Assembly (NCBI RefSeq): GCF_030534335.1
Contig: NZ_CP130565.1
Coordinates: 4,175,501 to 4,239,500 of the forward strand
Length of the DNA: 64,000 nt
Direction: 5' to 3'
Source of the DNA: Marivirga harenae
GTDB taxonomy: Bacteria; Bacteroidota; Bacteroidia; Cytophagales; Cyclobacteriaceae
Part shown: positions 38,966-50,511 of the stretch, piece after piece
Numbering within the stretch: the stretch's first letter is position 1
How the letters are laid out: every line of letters begins with the position of its first letter
Notes under the pieces: model-generated
Told to the model about the DNA's origin: nothing
Database searches by the model: none
The model's input: only the letters and a program-made list of their open reading frames with translations
Position numbers and translations under genes: made by a program

Positions 38966-39035
38966 CTTTCTAGTATTTAATGTTTTAAAATCTTTCTTTG
39001 CTTGAGCGAGCTTTCAAGCTCGTGCTTTAATTTTC

Positions 39036-39809
39036 TCAATAAGCCTGTTCTTCTTGTTGATTACTAGCTAGACTATTGATCATCTGGCCGGTCTCTATTT
39101 TGAATAAATCTTTGTCTGATTCCATCAACTCCATTTTTGCAAATAGGTAGTCCATGTCTTCTTTTCTTTGCTCTTCTATATAGTCAGCAAAATTTGTGAG
39201 TAACTGTTGAGTGTAAAGCTGTTGTTGTTCAGTACCTTCCTTCCAATAGGTTTGCATCATTTGCATATTACTTTCTTGTAATCCGGTGAGGTAATTATTG
39301 ATTAGCTTTTTATTTTGTTGGCTTTGCAGAGATAAATACTTCTCTAACTCCTGTTTATCTTCTTTTCGTTCTACATCCAATTTATCTTCATAGTTGGCCA
39401 AAGCAACATTTACCATTTGTTGGATTTCTGATTTATCAAGTTGTGGATTGGATTGATTTTCATGTGTAAATGCAATTTGAAATCCACTGGTTTGCTTACT
39501 TATTTGCAGACCTGTGAATTTTCCTGCAATCATTAATAGTAGCAGGGAAGCTGCAATGGATAAAAACCATTTAAGAGCAGTTTGACCATGCTGTTTTTCA
39601 GTGCTTTTTTGTACATTAAAAAATGGAGGTGCACTTACTTTTTCATCTTCCCAGTTTCCCAATACATTTTTACCACTCTGAAAAGCTTTTAATTCTTCTT
39701 TTAGCTCATGGTTCTGAGCCAACTCCTTTTCAAATGCTTCCTTTTCTATTGAACTCATCTCATCATAGAGATAGTCCATCATTTTCGCTTTCCAATCTTC
39801 AGTTTTCAT
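39036..39809 (-). CDS. Membrane-anchored anti-sigma-like protein
   Basis: A 257-residue single-pass membrane protein. The cytoplasmic part (about 1-78) begins with WKAKMMDYLYDEMSSIEKEAFEKEL, the common opening of anti-sigma domains, but has no HxxxCxxC zinc motif. The transmembrane segment is at about 79-97. The outer part (about 110-257) is a Gln/Met-rich helical coiled coil. Its start overlaps the sigma factor gene by 11 nt, so it is translated with it and should bind that sigma factor. What it senses is unknown. Confidence 0.82.
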   Translation of the reverse strand: MKTEDWKAKMMDYLYDEMSSIEKEAFEKELAQNHELKEELKAFQSGKNVLGNWEDEKVSAPPFFNVQKSTEKQHGQTALKWFLSIAASLLLLMIAGKFTGLQISKQTSGFQIAFTHENQSNPQLDKSEIQQMVNVALANYEDKLDVERKEDKQELEKYLSLQSQQNKKLINNYLTGLQESNMQMMQTYWKEGTEQQQLYTQQLLTNFADYIEEQRKEDMDYLFAKMELMESDKDLFKIETGQMINSLASNQQEEQAY

Positions 39810-40410
39810 ATCTTAAACTTTTTTCTGTAATGTTTTCTTTTGCTAATAATTTCCTCATATGGGAAAATGCATAGTACAATCTTGATTTAACTGTGTTTTC
39901 AGAAGTATTCAATGCCTCCGCTATTTCCCTAAATTTCAAGCCTTCATATTCTTTCATAATCAATACTTCCCTTTGATCTTTGCTGAGTTGCTGCAGACAT
40001 TTTGTCAAAATATCTCCCAATTCTCCTTGCAAATAGCTTTGCTCAGGATTGCTTTCTCGTGGTTTCGAAACTTCCCATGCAGGGCTACTATCTTCCTCTT
40101 GTTTGGATAACAACTGATCAAAACTGAGCCATCGGTGTCTTTTTCCTTTTCTACTTTCTTGCCTACAAATATTCGTGACAATAGTGTAAATCCAGGGTTT
40201 GAACTTATCGCATTCTTTTAATTGCCCAATCTTATGATGCATGGCAATGAAAGTCTGCTGTGTTGCTTCTGAGGCTAAATCAGCATCGCCAAAATATTTG
40301 AAAGCATAATTATAAATACGCGGATACCACTCCCTTACCAATTCGCTCTGGGCGTAAGTGTCTCCTGTTTGAGCTTGTGATATTAAATCTTCGTTTTGCA
40401 CCGCGTACAT
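39799..40410 (-). CDS. ECF sigma factor
   Basis: A 203-residue RNA polymerase sigma-70 factor of the extracytoplasmic-function type. Region 2 is about 20-90, with WYPRIYNYAFKYFGDADLA and the -10-contacting segment PWIYTIVTNICR. Region 4 is about 130-190, with LSKDQREVLIMKEYEG and the helix-turn-helix FREIAEALNTSENTVKSRL. ATG 40410 is preferred over an in-frame TTG three codons upstream. It heads a three-gene operon and should be held by the anti-sigma-like protein. Regulon members beyond the operon are not visible. Confidence 0.92.
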   Translation of the reverse strand: MYAVQNEDLISQAQTGDTYAQSELVREWYPRIYNYAFKYFGDADLASEATQQTFIAMHHKIGQLKECDKFKPWIYTIVTNICRQESRKGKRHRWLSFDQLLSKQEEDSSPAWEVSKPRESNPEQSYLQGELGDILTKCLQQLSKDQREVLIMKEYEGLKFREIAEALNTSENTVKSRLYYAFSHMRKLLAKENITEKSLRYEN

Positions 40411-40622
40411 CTTGTTCAATTCAATTTATGACTTATTTGAATCTATGATGAAGGGTAAGAAGAAAAAGTTTTAACTCGGCTAAATTATTTTTAAAGTATA
40501 CAGCATTTTCCATCCATTAGTTCAACCAATAAGGCAATCGGTTTAGAAAAACAGTTTGAATAAAATGATTGGTTAGTTATGATAGAAACCGTATCTTCAA
40601 ATAAAGTAAGTAGCCGTAACTA

Positions 40623-42578
40623 ATGCCATTGGACAAAAAATACCTCAAACTCCTTTCTGAAAAGTACCCAAATAAATTATCGGTTTCTACAAAAATAGTT
40701 TCATTAAGTTCAATCTTGAATTTAACCAAAGGGGCTGAGATATTCATTAGTGATGTTCATGGTGAACATGAAGCGTTCCAACATCTAATGCGCAATGGAT
40801 CAGGCGTTATTAAACAGAAAATTGAGGAGCTTTTTACCTGTGAACTTTCAGCAAATGATTTGGCGCAATTGGCGACACTCATCTACTATCCTCAGGAAAA
40901 GCTAGAGTTAATCAAGGAAAATTCCGAAAATCTAAAAGCGTTTTATCTCAAAACAATTGTCAGATTAATCCAATTAACAAGAGATTTTGCTTCTATCTAT
41001 GCAAGCAAAAAACTGAAGAGCTTATTACCAGAGGGCTTTAATGAAATTATTACTGAATTAGTGGCAGAACGAGATTTGGGTGATGAGAATGATTATTATG
41101 AGCATCTTATCAATAGTATTATCGAAATTGATCAAGCTGATGAATTAATTATCCAATTGTCATTTTTCATTCAAAAATTAGCCATACATAAAGTCCATAT
41201 TATTGGTGATGTTTATGACAGAGGCCCAGGTGCAGAAATAATTATGGATGAGCTAATGAATCATTATTCGGTTGATTTTCAGTGGGGCAATCATGATATT
41301 GTGTGGATGGGTGCAGCATGTGGTTCAGAAGCCTGCATAGCCAATGTCCTTCGATTATCTTTAAGGTATGCCAATACCAACACTCTGGAGCGAGGCTATG
41401 GAATCAACCTATTGCCTTTGGCATCCTTTGCGCTAGAGTACTATAAAAATGATAAAGGTATTATTTTCAATCCAAAAGTAGCTCCTGATGAAATCCACAG
41501 CAGCTCAGAAGAATGGTTGAATCGGCTGATGCACAAGGCCATATCTATTATTCAATTCAAGTTGGAGCATCAGCTCGTAAAACGCAGACCTGAATTCGGT
41601 ATGAATGACAGACTATTTATGTCTGAAATAGATTTAAGAAATGGGAAAGTAAAAATAGAAGGAAAATCTTATCCCTTAAAAGATCGGTATTTTCCAACTC
41701 TAGAAAATGGTAACCTTACCAAATTGCATCCTGAGGAAAGATTTTTAATGGATCAATTAGTAGAATCATTTCAAAAGAGCACTAAACTTCAAGCCCATGC
41801 TAAGTTTCTTTTTGAGAAAGGCAGCATGTATAAAGTTACCAATAAGAACTTATTGTATCATGGCTGTATTCCCTTGAATTCAAATGGTCTCTTAAAAGCA
41901 GTTCGAATCGACCACAGATCTTATAAGGGTAAAGCATTAATGGATTATTTTGATAAGCAAGTTCAATTAGCTTTTGCAGCCCGAAACGAATCCGAAGAAA
42001 AACTTAAAGGCGTAGATATTCTTTGGTACTTATGGGCTGGTCCAGACTCCCCAATTTTTGGGAAACATAAAATGGCAACATTTGAACGTTATTTCATAGA
42101 AGACAAAAGTATTCAGATCGAAAATAAGAACTACTATTACAACTACCGTGATAATGCGGAGACTTGTAAAATGATTTTGGAAGATTTTGGCCTCGGGTCT
42201 GAAGCTGTGATTCTAAATGGTCACGTTCCGGTTTCTGTAAAAGAAGGAGAAAGTCCTATAAAGGGAGCGGGAAGGCTAGTCGTTATTGACGGTGGATTTT
42301 CAAAGGCCTATCAAGATCAAACAGGAATAGCGGGATTTACTTTGATGCATAATTGCTACGGTAGACAGTTAATTGCACACGAAACTTTTGAAAGCCAGAA
42401 GATCGCAATAGCCGATGAAAAAGATATTGCTTATAGCGAAGTTTTTCTTGATCAATCAGAAAGCAAACAACGGATCAGAGACGTAGATGATGGGAAAAAT
42501 ATAAAAGAACGAATCGCTGATTTGAAGGAATTATTACTTGCATACAGGACTGGAGAACTAAAAGAGAAGACTATTTAA
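40623..42578 (+). CDS. fbp: Fructose-1,6-bisphosphatase class III
   Basis: A gluconeogenic phosphatase of 651 residues of the class III (Firmicutes-type) family. It is a metallophosphoesterase-fold enzyme: FISDVHGEHEAF (41-52) carries metal ligands, IGDVYDRGPG near 196-205 is the GDxxDRG motif, and WGNHD follows. The length matches the family (about 640-670). Bacteroidota often use this form. The upstream 203-nt gap to the divergent sigma gene probably holds both promoters. A small gene follows after 147 nt. Confidence 0.93.
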   Translation: MPLDKKYLKLLSEKYPNKLSVSTKIVSLSSILNLTKGAEIFISDVHGEHEAFQHLMRNGSGVIKQKIEELFTCELSANDLAQLATLIYYPQEKLELIKENSENLKAFYLKTIVRLIQLTRDFASIYASKKLKSLLPEGFNEIITELVAERDLGDENDYYEHLINSIIEIDQADELIIQLSFFIQKLAIHKVHIIGDVYDRGPGAEIIMDELMNHYSVDFQWGNHDIVWMGAACGSEACIANVLRLSLRYANTNTLERGYGINLLPLASFALEYYKNDKGIIFNPKVAPDEIHSSSEEWLNRLMHKAISIIQFKLEHQLVKRRPEFGMNDRLFMSEIDLRNGKVKIEGKSYPLKDRYFPTLENGNLTKLHPEERFLMDQLVESFQKSTKLQAHAKFLFEKGSMYKVTNKNLLYHGCIPLNSNGLLKAVRIDHRSYKGKALMDYFDKQVQLAFAARNESEEKLKGVDILWYLWAGPDSPIFGKHKMATFERYFIEDKSIQIENKNYYYNYRDNAETCKMILEDFGLGSEAVILNGHVPVSVKEGESPIKGAGRLVVIDGGFSKAYQDQTGIAGFTLMHNCYGRQLIAHETFESQKIAIADEKDIAYSEVFLDQSESKQRIRDVDDGKNIKERIADLKELLLAYRTGELKEKTI

Positions 42579-42725
42579 AGACTATCTTTTGGGATAAAAT
42601 ATACTCACAAACTACATATCATCAATATTTTATATGACCAATATTTAAAATTTCAATAAATAATTAGATAAATACATACGATCAAGGCCAAGTCGTTTCC
42701 GTTTGAAAGATTAAAACGATTGGAG

Positions 42726-43010
42726 ATGGAAAATCAAATTTTAAAAAAAGAAGATTTGGCTAATGTTCATTTTACAGTTAATGAAGCATTCAGCGATGTC
42801 ACCAAGAAAAAACATTTAATGTCAGATTTAATTAGGGCCCAGTCTTTAGGAAACCTTGAAAAAACTAAAGTTAAAATCACTTTTCATTTACAAGACGGAG
42901 GAAAAGGAGAAGTTGAAACCACTGTTTGGGGAGTTGGTGAACACCACCTTATGCTGAAGGGTGGTATTCACATCCCAATTAGAGCAATAGAAAGTGTTAA
43001 TACGATTTAA
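42726..43010 (+). CDS. Small conserved-looking protein of unknown function
   Basis: A 94-residue cytoplasmic protein. The first half is charged and helical (residues 1-45). The second half alternates hydrophobic and polar residues as in a small beta barrel: KVKITFHLQDGGKGEVETTVWG, then a glycine-rich turn and IPIRAIESVNTI at the end. This resembles an SH3- or Sm-like small-barrel domain, but I cannot name a family. ATG 42726 is chosen; a TTG two codons upstream is in frame. It lies between fbp and the convergent MBL-rhodanese gene. Confidence 0.65.
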   Translation: MENQILKKEDLANVHFTVNEAFSDVTKKKHLMSDLIRAQSLGNLEKTKVKITFHLQDGGKGEVETTVWGVGEHHLMLKGGIHIPIRAIESVNTI

Positions 43011-43016
43011 AAATCT

Positions 43017-44354
43017 TCATTTAAACTCATTAACCTCATCGCTTAAATCGTACACTTTAGCCGTGGGTAATTTACTTTTAATAATGCTAAAACCAGCTGC
43101 TGAACGGTACCCACCCGCACAGTGCACAATAACGGGTTTCTGAGTATCAATTTCATTTACTCTTTCTCGTAATTCTGGTAGTGGGATATTAAGAGCTGAA
43201 TCAAAAAACTTTCCATCAGCAACTTCCGATTTATTTCTGATATCAATTATGGTGTAAGCATCTGGGTTATTTTTGAAATCCTCAAGATTTACTGATGCAT
43301 CTGTTACTATTTCCCCTTTTGGATTAATTACTCCTGCTACGAGATTAGACTCATACCCTATTTTAGCAGCTCTATAAATTGCAAACTCCAATTCATTTTC
43401 GTTTTCTGCTATTAAATAATACTCCTCCTCTGGACCAACAATCGAACCCAACCATGTTTCAAATTTATCAGCCTCCTGATTCTGAATATTAATGGCACCT
43501 TTTAAATGACCTTTCTTAAAAGCCTCTTTGGCTCTTGAATCTATAATAATTGATCCCTTTGGAATCTCTATTGCCTCTTTTCTACTGGCATTCTTAACGG
43601 ACGTTTCAAGTTCCGCTGCTCCTTTTCGGTTGACTTCAACACTATTCGGAAAATATTTTGGAATAAAGGATTGTCCTTCTAAAAAAGCATCAACAAACTT
43701 ATCTTTATCCTCTATCTGGAAAGCCCAATTATTAGCCTTTTCATTAGCTATAGTACTGCTCAACTCACTACTCATGTTTTTACCACAAAGTGATCCCGCA
43801 CCATGAGCAGGATATACAATTGTTTCATCTGATAATTCTGAGAAGACATTATTTATTGTATCGTACATCATGCCCGCCAAATCTTTCCCGCTTACCTGAA
43901 TATTCCCAGCTCCTTCTCTCAGGTCGGGACGGCCTACATCACCCACAAATAAGGAATCACCTGTGAACACAGCCTTTTGCTTTCCATTTTCATCTAGCAA
44001 TAAATATGAATTATGATCAGGTGAATGTCCAGGTGTAAATAGTGCTTTAAATGTAACATTACCAATTTTCACATGATTTCCGTGACCCATATGTTTGAAG
44101 TCATAATTCACACCCACTTTTTCATTTATAAATATCTCTGCTCCGAACTTTTTCTGCAGCTCTAAATGGCTACTGATAAAATCAGCATGCGGATGGGTTT
44201 CAAACACCGCTACAATCTTTGCATCATGTTGATCGGCAAAATCTAAATAAGGCTTTATATCTCTCGATGGATCAATTAATGCCACCTTACCTTCACTTTC
44301 AATTGCAAATGAACCCTGAGCTAAAGCCTCGTCATAAAAATGTTTAATATTCAT
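43017..44354 (-). CDS. MBL-fold hydrolase with two rhodanese domains (persulfide dioxygenase-like)
   Basis: A 445-residue protein. The N-terminal metallo-beta-lactamase domain (about 1-245) is of the ETHE1-like type with HPHADF (54-59), a GHSPDH motif and a GDSLFVGDVGRPDL loop. Two rhodanese domains follow. The first (about 260-355) lacks the active cysteine; the second (about 365-445) has Cys412 in HCAGGYRS. Such proteins oxidise or transfer persulfide sulfur and help detoxify sulfide. ATG 44354 is chosen over an in-frame GTG two codons upstream. A GTAAC-N4-GTTAC palindrome lies about 50 nt upstream, as for two other sulfur genes here. Confidence 0.88.
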   Translation of the reverse strand: MNIKHFYDEALAQGSFAIESEGKVALIDPSRDIKPYLDFADQHDAKIVAVFETHPHADFISSHLELQKKFGAEIFINEKVGVNYDFKHMGHGNHVKIGNVTFKALFTPGHSPDHNSYLLLDENGKQKAVFTGDSLFVGDVGRPDLREGAGNIQVSGKDLAGMMYDTINNVFSELSDETIVYPAHGAGSLCGKNMSSELSSTIANEKANNWAFQIEDKDKFVDAFLEGQSFIPKYFPNSVEVNRKGAAELETSVKNASRKEAIEIPKGSIIIDSRAKEAFKKGHLKGAINIQNQEADKFETWLGSIVGPEEEYYLIAENENELEFAIYRAAKIGYESNLVAGVINPKGEIVTDASVNLEDFKNNPDAYTIIDIRNKSEVADGKFFDSALNIPLPELRERVNEIDTQKPVIVHCAGGYRSAAGFSIIKSKLPTAKVYDLSDEVNEFK

Positions 44355-44404
44355 AATCACTCTTTTTCTTTAATATTTCGAACGGAAATAAGCTGACAGG
44401 GATA

Positions 44405-44418
44405 GTAACTTTGGTTAC
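44405..44418. promoter_or_regulatory. GTAAC-N4-GTTAC palindromic operator (site 1)
   Basis: GTAAC-TTTG-GTTAC on the plus strand, 50 nt upstream of the MBL-rhodanese ATG. It has the 5-4-5 geometry of Fnr/Crp-type boxes. The same half-sites occur at 45425 and 54472, upstream of other sulfur genes. Confidence 0.6.
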
Positions 44419-44558
44419 AAACAAAATAGCTTGCTTTTAAATTAACAAGTATCTATTTGAAAGGATTTCAGTTAGAGAAATATATTAATGTAAAATAAAA
44501 AGAATTCAAAATATAGCCTAGAATAAGCAACCTTAGCATGCTATGGATTTTTGTTCAC

Positions 44559-45374
44559 CTACAAAAACAATTCTTTCACGATCATGAAAGATCCCATTAT
44601 TAAGACAAACCATCCAAAACCTTTTTTCAGCTTCTGTCCATCAACTAGGTTAGATAAGTATGAACCAATATAAATACCCGAGCCAGCAATCGCAGTGAAA
44701 ATCCCTAAAAATATCCAGTCAATATCACTGCCTGATTGAATATCTCCTATAAACCCAATTAGTGATTTTGCGGCTATAATTAAGAGGGAAGTACCAACAG
44801 CTTGCTTCATTGGCAATTTTGCTAACACAACTAAAGCAGGAATAATTAAGAAACCTCCTCCAGCTCCAACCAAGCCAGTTAAAGCCCCTACTACTAATCC
44901 TTCGATAATTATTAGTGGATAATTATATTTTTTTGGTGCATCTACATCCTTCAACTCTTTTTTTAATGCTTTTTTGTCTTTGATCATTGAGTAGGAAGCA
45001 GCGATCATCAACAAGGCAAAAAGTACCATTATCCCAATTGATTTGGTGAATTCAAAACCATTGATTGAAAAGAAGGTATCAGGCAATGCAGGTACCAATA
45101 ACAAGCGAGTAAGATATACCGAAATAAAAGCGGGAATCGTGAAAACGATCCCTGTTTTGTAATCAACTAATCCTTTTCTAGCATAATTTACTCCACCTAA
45201 AAGTGAGCTAAAACCTACAATAAAAAGTGAATATGCCGTAGCCGTGACAGGATTAACTCCTAATAAATATACTAAGACTGGAACCGTCAGGATTGATCCT
45301 CCTCCACCAATCAGTCCTAAAGAAATGCCGATAATTGCTGCACTTAAAAATCCTATTATCTCTATCAATGTCAT
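44559..45374 (-). CDS. Sulfite exporter TauE/SafE family protein
   Basis: A 271-residue membrane permease with about eight hydrophobic segments in two inverted halves. Each half starts with a GxxxGGGGG-type motif: SLGLIGGGGSILTVPVL (18-34) and LTGLVGAGGGFLIIPAL (about 170-186). The family exports sulfite, sulfoacetate or other sulfur anions, or imports them in some cases. The position beside the MBL-rhodanese gene supports a sulfur role. It is preceded by a GTAAC-N4-GTTAC palindrome and a -7 box, giving it its own regulated promoter. It is not cotranscribed with the upstream tlpA-like gene, which ends 137 nt away. Confidence 0.9.
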   Translation of the reverse strand: MTLIEIIGFLSAAIIGISLGLIGGGGSILTVPVLVYLLGVNPVTATAYSLFIVGFSSLLGGVNYARKGLVDYKTGIVFTIPAFISVYLTRLLLVPALPDTFFSINGFEFTKSIGIMVLFALLMIAASYSMIKDKKALKKELKDVDAPKKYNYPLIIIEGLVVGALTGLVGAGGGFLIIPALVVLAKLPMKQAVGTSLLIIAAKSLIGFIGDIQSGSDIDWIFLGIFTAIAGSGIYIGSYLSNLVDGQKLKKGFGWFVLIMGSFMIVKELFL

Positions 45375-45394
45375 AATATAAATTAAATTTTTGA

Positions 45395-45402
45395 CAAAAG
45401 TA
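45395..45402 (-). promoter_or_regulatory. -7 promoter box of the TauE gene
   Basis: TACTTTTG on the minus strand matches TAnnTTTG, 21 nt upstream of the start codon. The palindrome at 45425-45438 is centred about 33 bp upstream of this box. Confidence 0.5.
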
Positions 45403-45424
45403 GAGGCTGATGCATCCTAAAGGC

Positions 45425-45438
45425 GTAACAAATGTTAC
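45425..45438. promoter_or_regulatory. GTAAC-N4-GTTAC palindromic operator (site 2)
   Basis: GTAAC-AAAT-GTTAC, 51 nt upstream of the TauE/SafE start. Its centre lies near -41 relative to the predicted start of transcription, the usual site of a class II Crp/Fnr activator. Confidence 0.6.
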
Positions 45439-45511
45439 CGCAAAAATTGAAATGTCTGATAAAAGTTCTGTTTTTCGAAATTTTGTAATAAGGTGTTAGT
45501 AAACATACAAT

Positions 45512-46489
45512 TTACATTTTTTTCAAATATTTTTTTAGCTTCAGTGAAAATACTTTCTCGCTAGAAAAACTCCATCTTTCAACAACCTTACCGTCTGGAT
45601 CCACTAGAATATAGGTAGGAAAAGAATCGATCTTATATTGGTGAAGAAGCTTCTCTTTCCCTGTTTCTACTTCCCACAATACTGGCCACGTAATATCTAG
45701 TTTTCTTTCACTAGCCATTGCAAGCCATCTCTCAGTACGATTATCTTCATTTAGAGTCAAAAACTGAATGTTTTGATATTCATTCAGACTTTTTATCATA
45801 TATGGAAAAGCAGTCCAGCAAGGTCTGCACCAAGTAGCTGCAACATCTATCAACAAATACTTCCCTCTGAAATCTGCAGAATTAAAAGCCTTACCGTCTT
45901 TATCAAAACCGACAAAATCTATAAACTGACTATTTTTCTCTAGCTTTTCTTTATCCATTACTTCAATATACGCATTGAATCTGGGCGTTAAATTCCGACT
46001 ATCTGAAGCAATTAGTTCATGTATTTCTTGAAATTCCTTGGCACTAAAATCTAGAAATTTGTATTTACTTTCAATATAGTTTAAAGCAACAGTCGATTGA
46101 CTATTTTCTTGAAACACTGACTTAAAATCACTGAATTTTGAGGCTTCGTCTAAACTTTTATATATTATATGACTAGTCGAGCCATCAACTAATAGTTCAT
46201 CTTTCATTAAGCTCTGCTGGAAATTCAGTTTTACTTCCCCCTCTTCGTACCAAAACATATATGTTTTACCTTTGGGAGAGACTAAGAAACCATATTCAGG
46301 CCCTTCTACTGTAATTGATAATTCATGTGACTCTTTTTCAGGATCAAATCCATAATCTTGATCTTGAACATTTAAATAAAATCCCTGTGGGATTGCTTTA
46401 TTGCTTGTCAGAATAATTGTTGAGGGTTTTTGCGCAAGAATAGTGGTAATGGCTATTACATTCACAATTAAGGTTAAAAATAGCTTCAT
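45512..46489 (-). CDS. TlpA-like thiol:disulfide oxidoreductase
   Basis: A 325-residue exported thioredoxin-fold protein. The signal peptide is about 1-19 (ILAQ end). The N-terminal about 180 residues are a beta-rich domain typical of Bacteroidota TlpA-like proteins. The C-terminal thioredoxin domain (about 190-325) has the redox motif WCRPC (220-224) and the cis-proline region SFPTYILVD. It probably reduces periplasmic disulfides or supports cytochrome assembly. It is monocistronic, upstream of the TauE gene in the same direction but separated by that gene's own promoter region. Confidence 0.85.
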   Translation of the reverse strand: MKLFLTLIVNVIAITTILAQKPSTIILTSNKAIPQGFYLNVQDQDYGFDPEKESHELSITVEGPEYGFLVSPKGKTYMFWYEEGEVKLNFQQSLMKDELLVDGSTSHIIYKSLDEASKFSDFKSVFQENSQSTVALNYIESKYKFLDFSAKEFQEIHELIASDSRNLTPRFNAYIEVMDKEKLEKNSQFIDFVGFDKDGKAFNSADFRGKYLLIDVAATWCRPCWTAFPYMIKSLNEYQNIQFLTLNEDNRTERWLAMASERKLDITWPVLWEVETGKEKLLHQYKIDSFPTYILVDPDGKVVERWSFSSEKVFSLKLKKYLKKM

Positions 46490-46541
46490 AGTTTTTTTTA
46501 TCGGAAAATATTAACGCAAATGGAAAAATACAAGAAACTAA

Positions 46542-47069
46542 TCATTTAATTTTATTAGCAAACGGAATTAAAGCCATCACCATAGCATGCTCATAATATG
46601 TTTTTCTATCGATTTCTCCATTGGTCAATATTCCCACAGCCCCCTCTTTTTGTTTCGAATTTGATCGACCGAAATAGAGATCATCTGCATCTCCTAGTTC
46701 TACTCCTTCCCTGACCATTTTAGCTATGGGTTCGGGCAGATAAAATACAGCGGTTTGTGCTTGACTTGCAGCATTTTTTGAAAGGACAACAATCCAAGCA
46801 AAAGCTTGCATTCCGAATTCGTCATCATGAATACCACCTTCTATTCCTATCCAAAAATCTGCATTGGGTATTTCGCGCTGAGCATTCAAAGCTCTTTTTT
46901 CTGCTCCAGCAAGCGTTTCTTGCTGGGACATGGGCTGATCTCGCACTTCTGATGAAACAGAAACACCTTCGCATCTAATCTCCCGTTCCGGAAACATTTT
47001 TTTAAAAGCTGCTTTGGTTGCTTCTATTTTAACTGGATTTTTAGAGGCTACAATTGATTTAAATAACAT
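46542..47069 (-). CDS. yjjX: Inosine/xanthosine triphosphatase (YjjX family)
   Basis: A housecleaning NTP phosphatase of 175 residues. It starts with the conserved IVASKNPVKIEATKAAF (6-22), and has EVRDQPMSQQETLAGAEKRA (46-65) and IGIEGGI near 78-84, the substrate-binding segments of the Maf/ITPase-like YjjX family. It hydrolyses non-canonical ITP and XTP, keeping deaminated purines out of RNA and DNA. The length is normal. It is monocistronic. Confidence 0.93.
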   Translation of the reverse strand: MLFKSIVASKNPVKIEATKAAFKKMFPEREIRCEGVSVSSEVRDQPMSQQETLAGAEKRALNAQREIPNADFWIGIEGGIHDDEFGMQAFAWIVVLSKNAASQAQTAVFYLPEPIAKMVREGVELGDADDLYFGRSNSKQKEGAVGILTNGEIDRKTYYEHAMVMALIPFANKIK

Positions 47070-47122
47070 TATTTATACTTTTAATACGTGATTTACATCT
47101 CTTTACATAAGAGTACAGTAGA

Positions 47123-47130
47123 CAAATTTA
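47123..47130 (-). promoter_or_regulatory. -7 promoter box of the yjjX gene
   Basis: TAAATTTG on the minus strand, a full match to TAnnTTTG, 53 nt upstream of the start codon. No TTG lies at the normal -33 distance. Confidence 0.35.
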
Positions 47131-47267
47131 CGGCAATAAGGTGCAAAATCTTTATATTGAAAAAGCAAGTACTAACCCTAGGACTTAGTTCTTATGTCAA
47201 TTCAATTATGATGGAAGATGTGAGAACAGATTTATTTGATATTCAATTGACTGTTGTCTGTTAAAAA

Positions 47268-47762
47268 TCAGTCCAATAAAATTTGAATTCTATCATATGT
47301 TAGATTCAGAAAATCATGAAGCTCCTCTGGCACATTACTTTTTCTAGTATCAATTAACCAATTTGATTGAAATTCTTTAGTACTATATTCAATTATAAAC
47401 CCTCCCCAATCGCTGCAATCTGGACAGCCGATATATTGATCTTCAATCTCCAAAAGCTCAGAAGGAATTTCATCAGTAATGTCTGAAACCAATGACAGTT
47501 TTTCATTGCCTATAAATTCAAACTCTCCCGAATACAAGCTATCCCTTGGGTATGTGTTATCAGATTTAAACAAACTGTCATTTTGGATTTTAAAAATTTC
47601 TATACAATCCTGTGGAAAACAATTTCCAAAAAACATTCCAAATATTATATATTCAGGATAAACGGGTTTCTCTTCTATCTCTGGTTTTATTTTCTCTCCT
47701 TCTATGCAGCTTGTGAAAACCAATGATAGCAAAAGTAAAAAGGCATATTGAAGTATCTTCAT
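47268..47762 (-). CDS. Lipoprotein of unknown function
   Basis: A 164-residue predicted lipoprotein. The lipobox is FTSC with the modified Cys at about residue 19. The mature protein opens with a hydrophobic-aromatic stretch containing FGMFFGNCFPQDCIEIFKI (about 45-63), a pattern I associate with a widespread uncharacterised Bacteroidota lipoprotein group. Four conserved-looking cysteines (two pairs: NCFPQDC and CPDC) might form disulfides or bind metal. ATG 47762 is chosen over an in-frame TTG two codons upstream. It stands alone between yjjX and katG. Confidence 0.7.
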   Translation of the reverse strand: MKILQYAFLLLLSLVFTSCIEGEKIKPEIEEKPVYPEYIIFGMFFGNCFPQDCIEIFKIQNDSLFKSDNTYPRDSLYSGEFEFIGNEKLSLVSDITDEIPSELLEIEDQYIGCPDCSDWGGFIIEYSTKEFQSNWLIDTRKSNVPEELHDFLNLTYDRIQILLD

Positions 47763-47892
47763 TAGCAAAAATTATGAGCATTTAAAACAAGGTTCAATAT
47801 AATATATTTCAATAGTGCAAACCAAATTTGATTTTAATCGACTAGTAAGAAAAGTAGCTAACTGTTATGATAAAGTAAATTGATTAACAAAA

Positions 47893-47922
47893 AAAAGCCA
47901 GAATCAAAATGATCTGGCTTTT
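47893..47922 (-). terminator. katG intrinsic terminator
   Basis: AAAAGCCAGA (47893-47902) pairs with TCTGGCTTTT (47913-47922). On the minus strand the stem runs into a long T tract. Confidence 0.85.
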
Positions 47923-47946
47923 CAATCTGCAAATTCATACCATCAC

Positions 47947-50511
<2,565 letters not shown>

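Noticed and set aside
47208-47264. Short plus-strand ORF between yjjX and the lipoprotein gene
   Set aside because: Under 20 codons, no leader signal, no conservation evidence.
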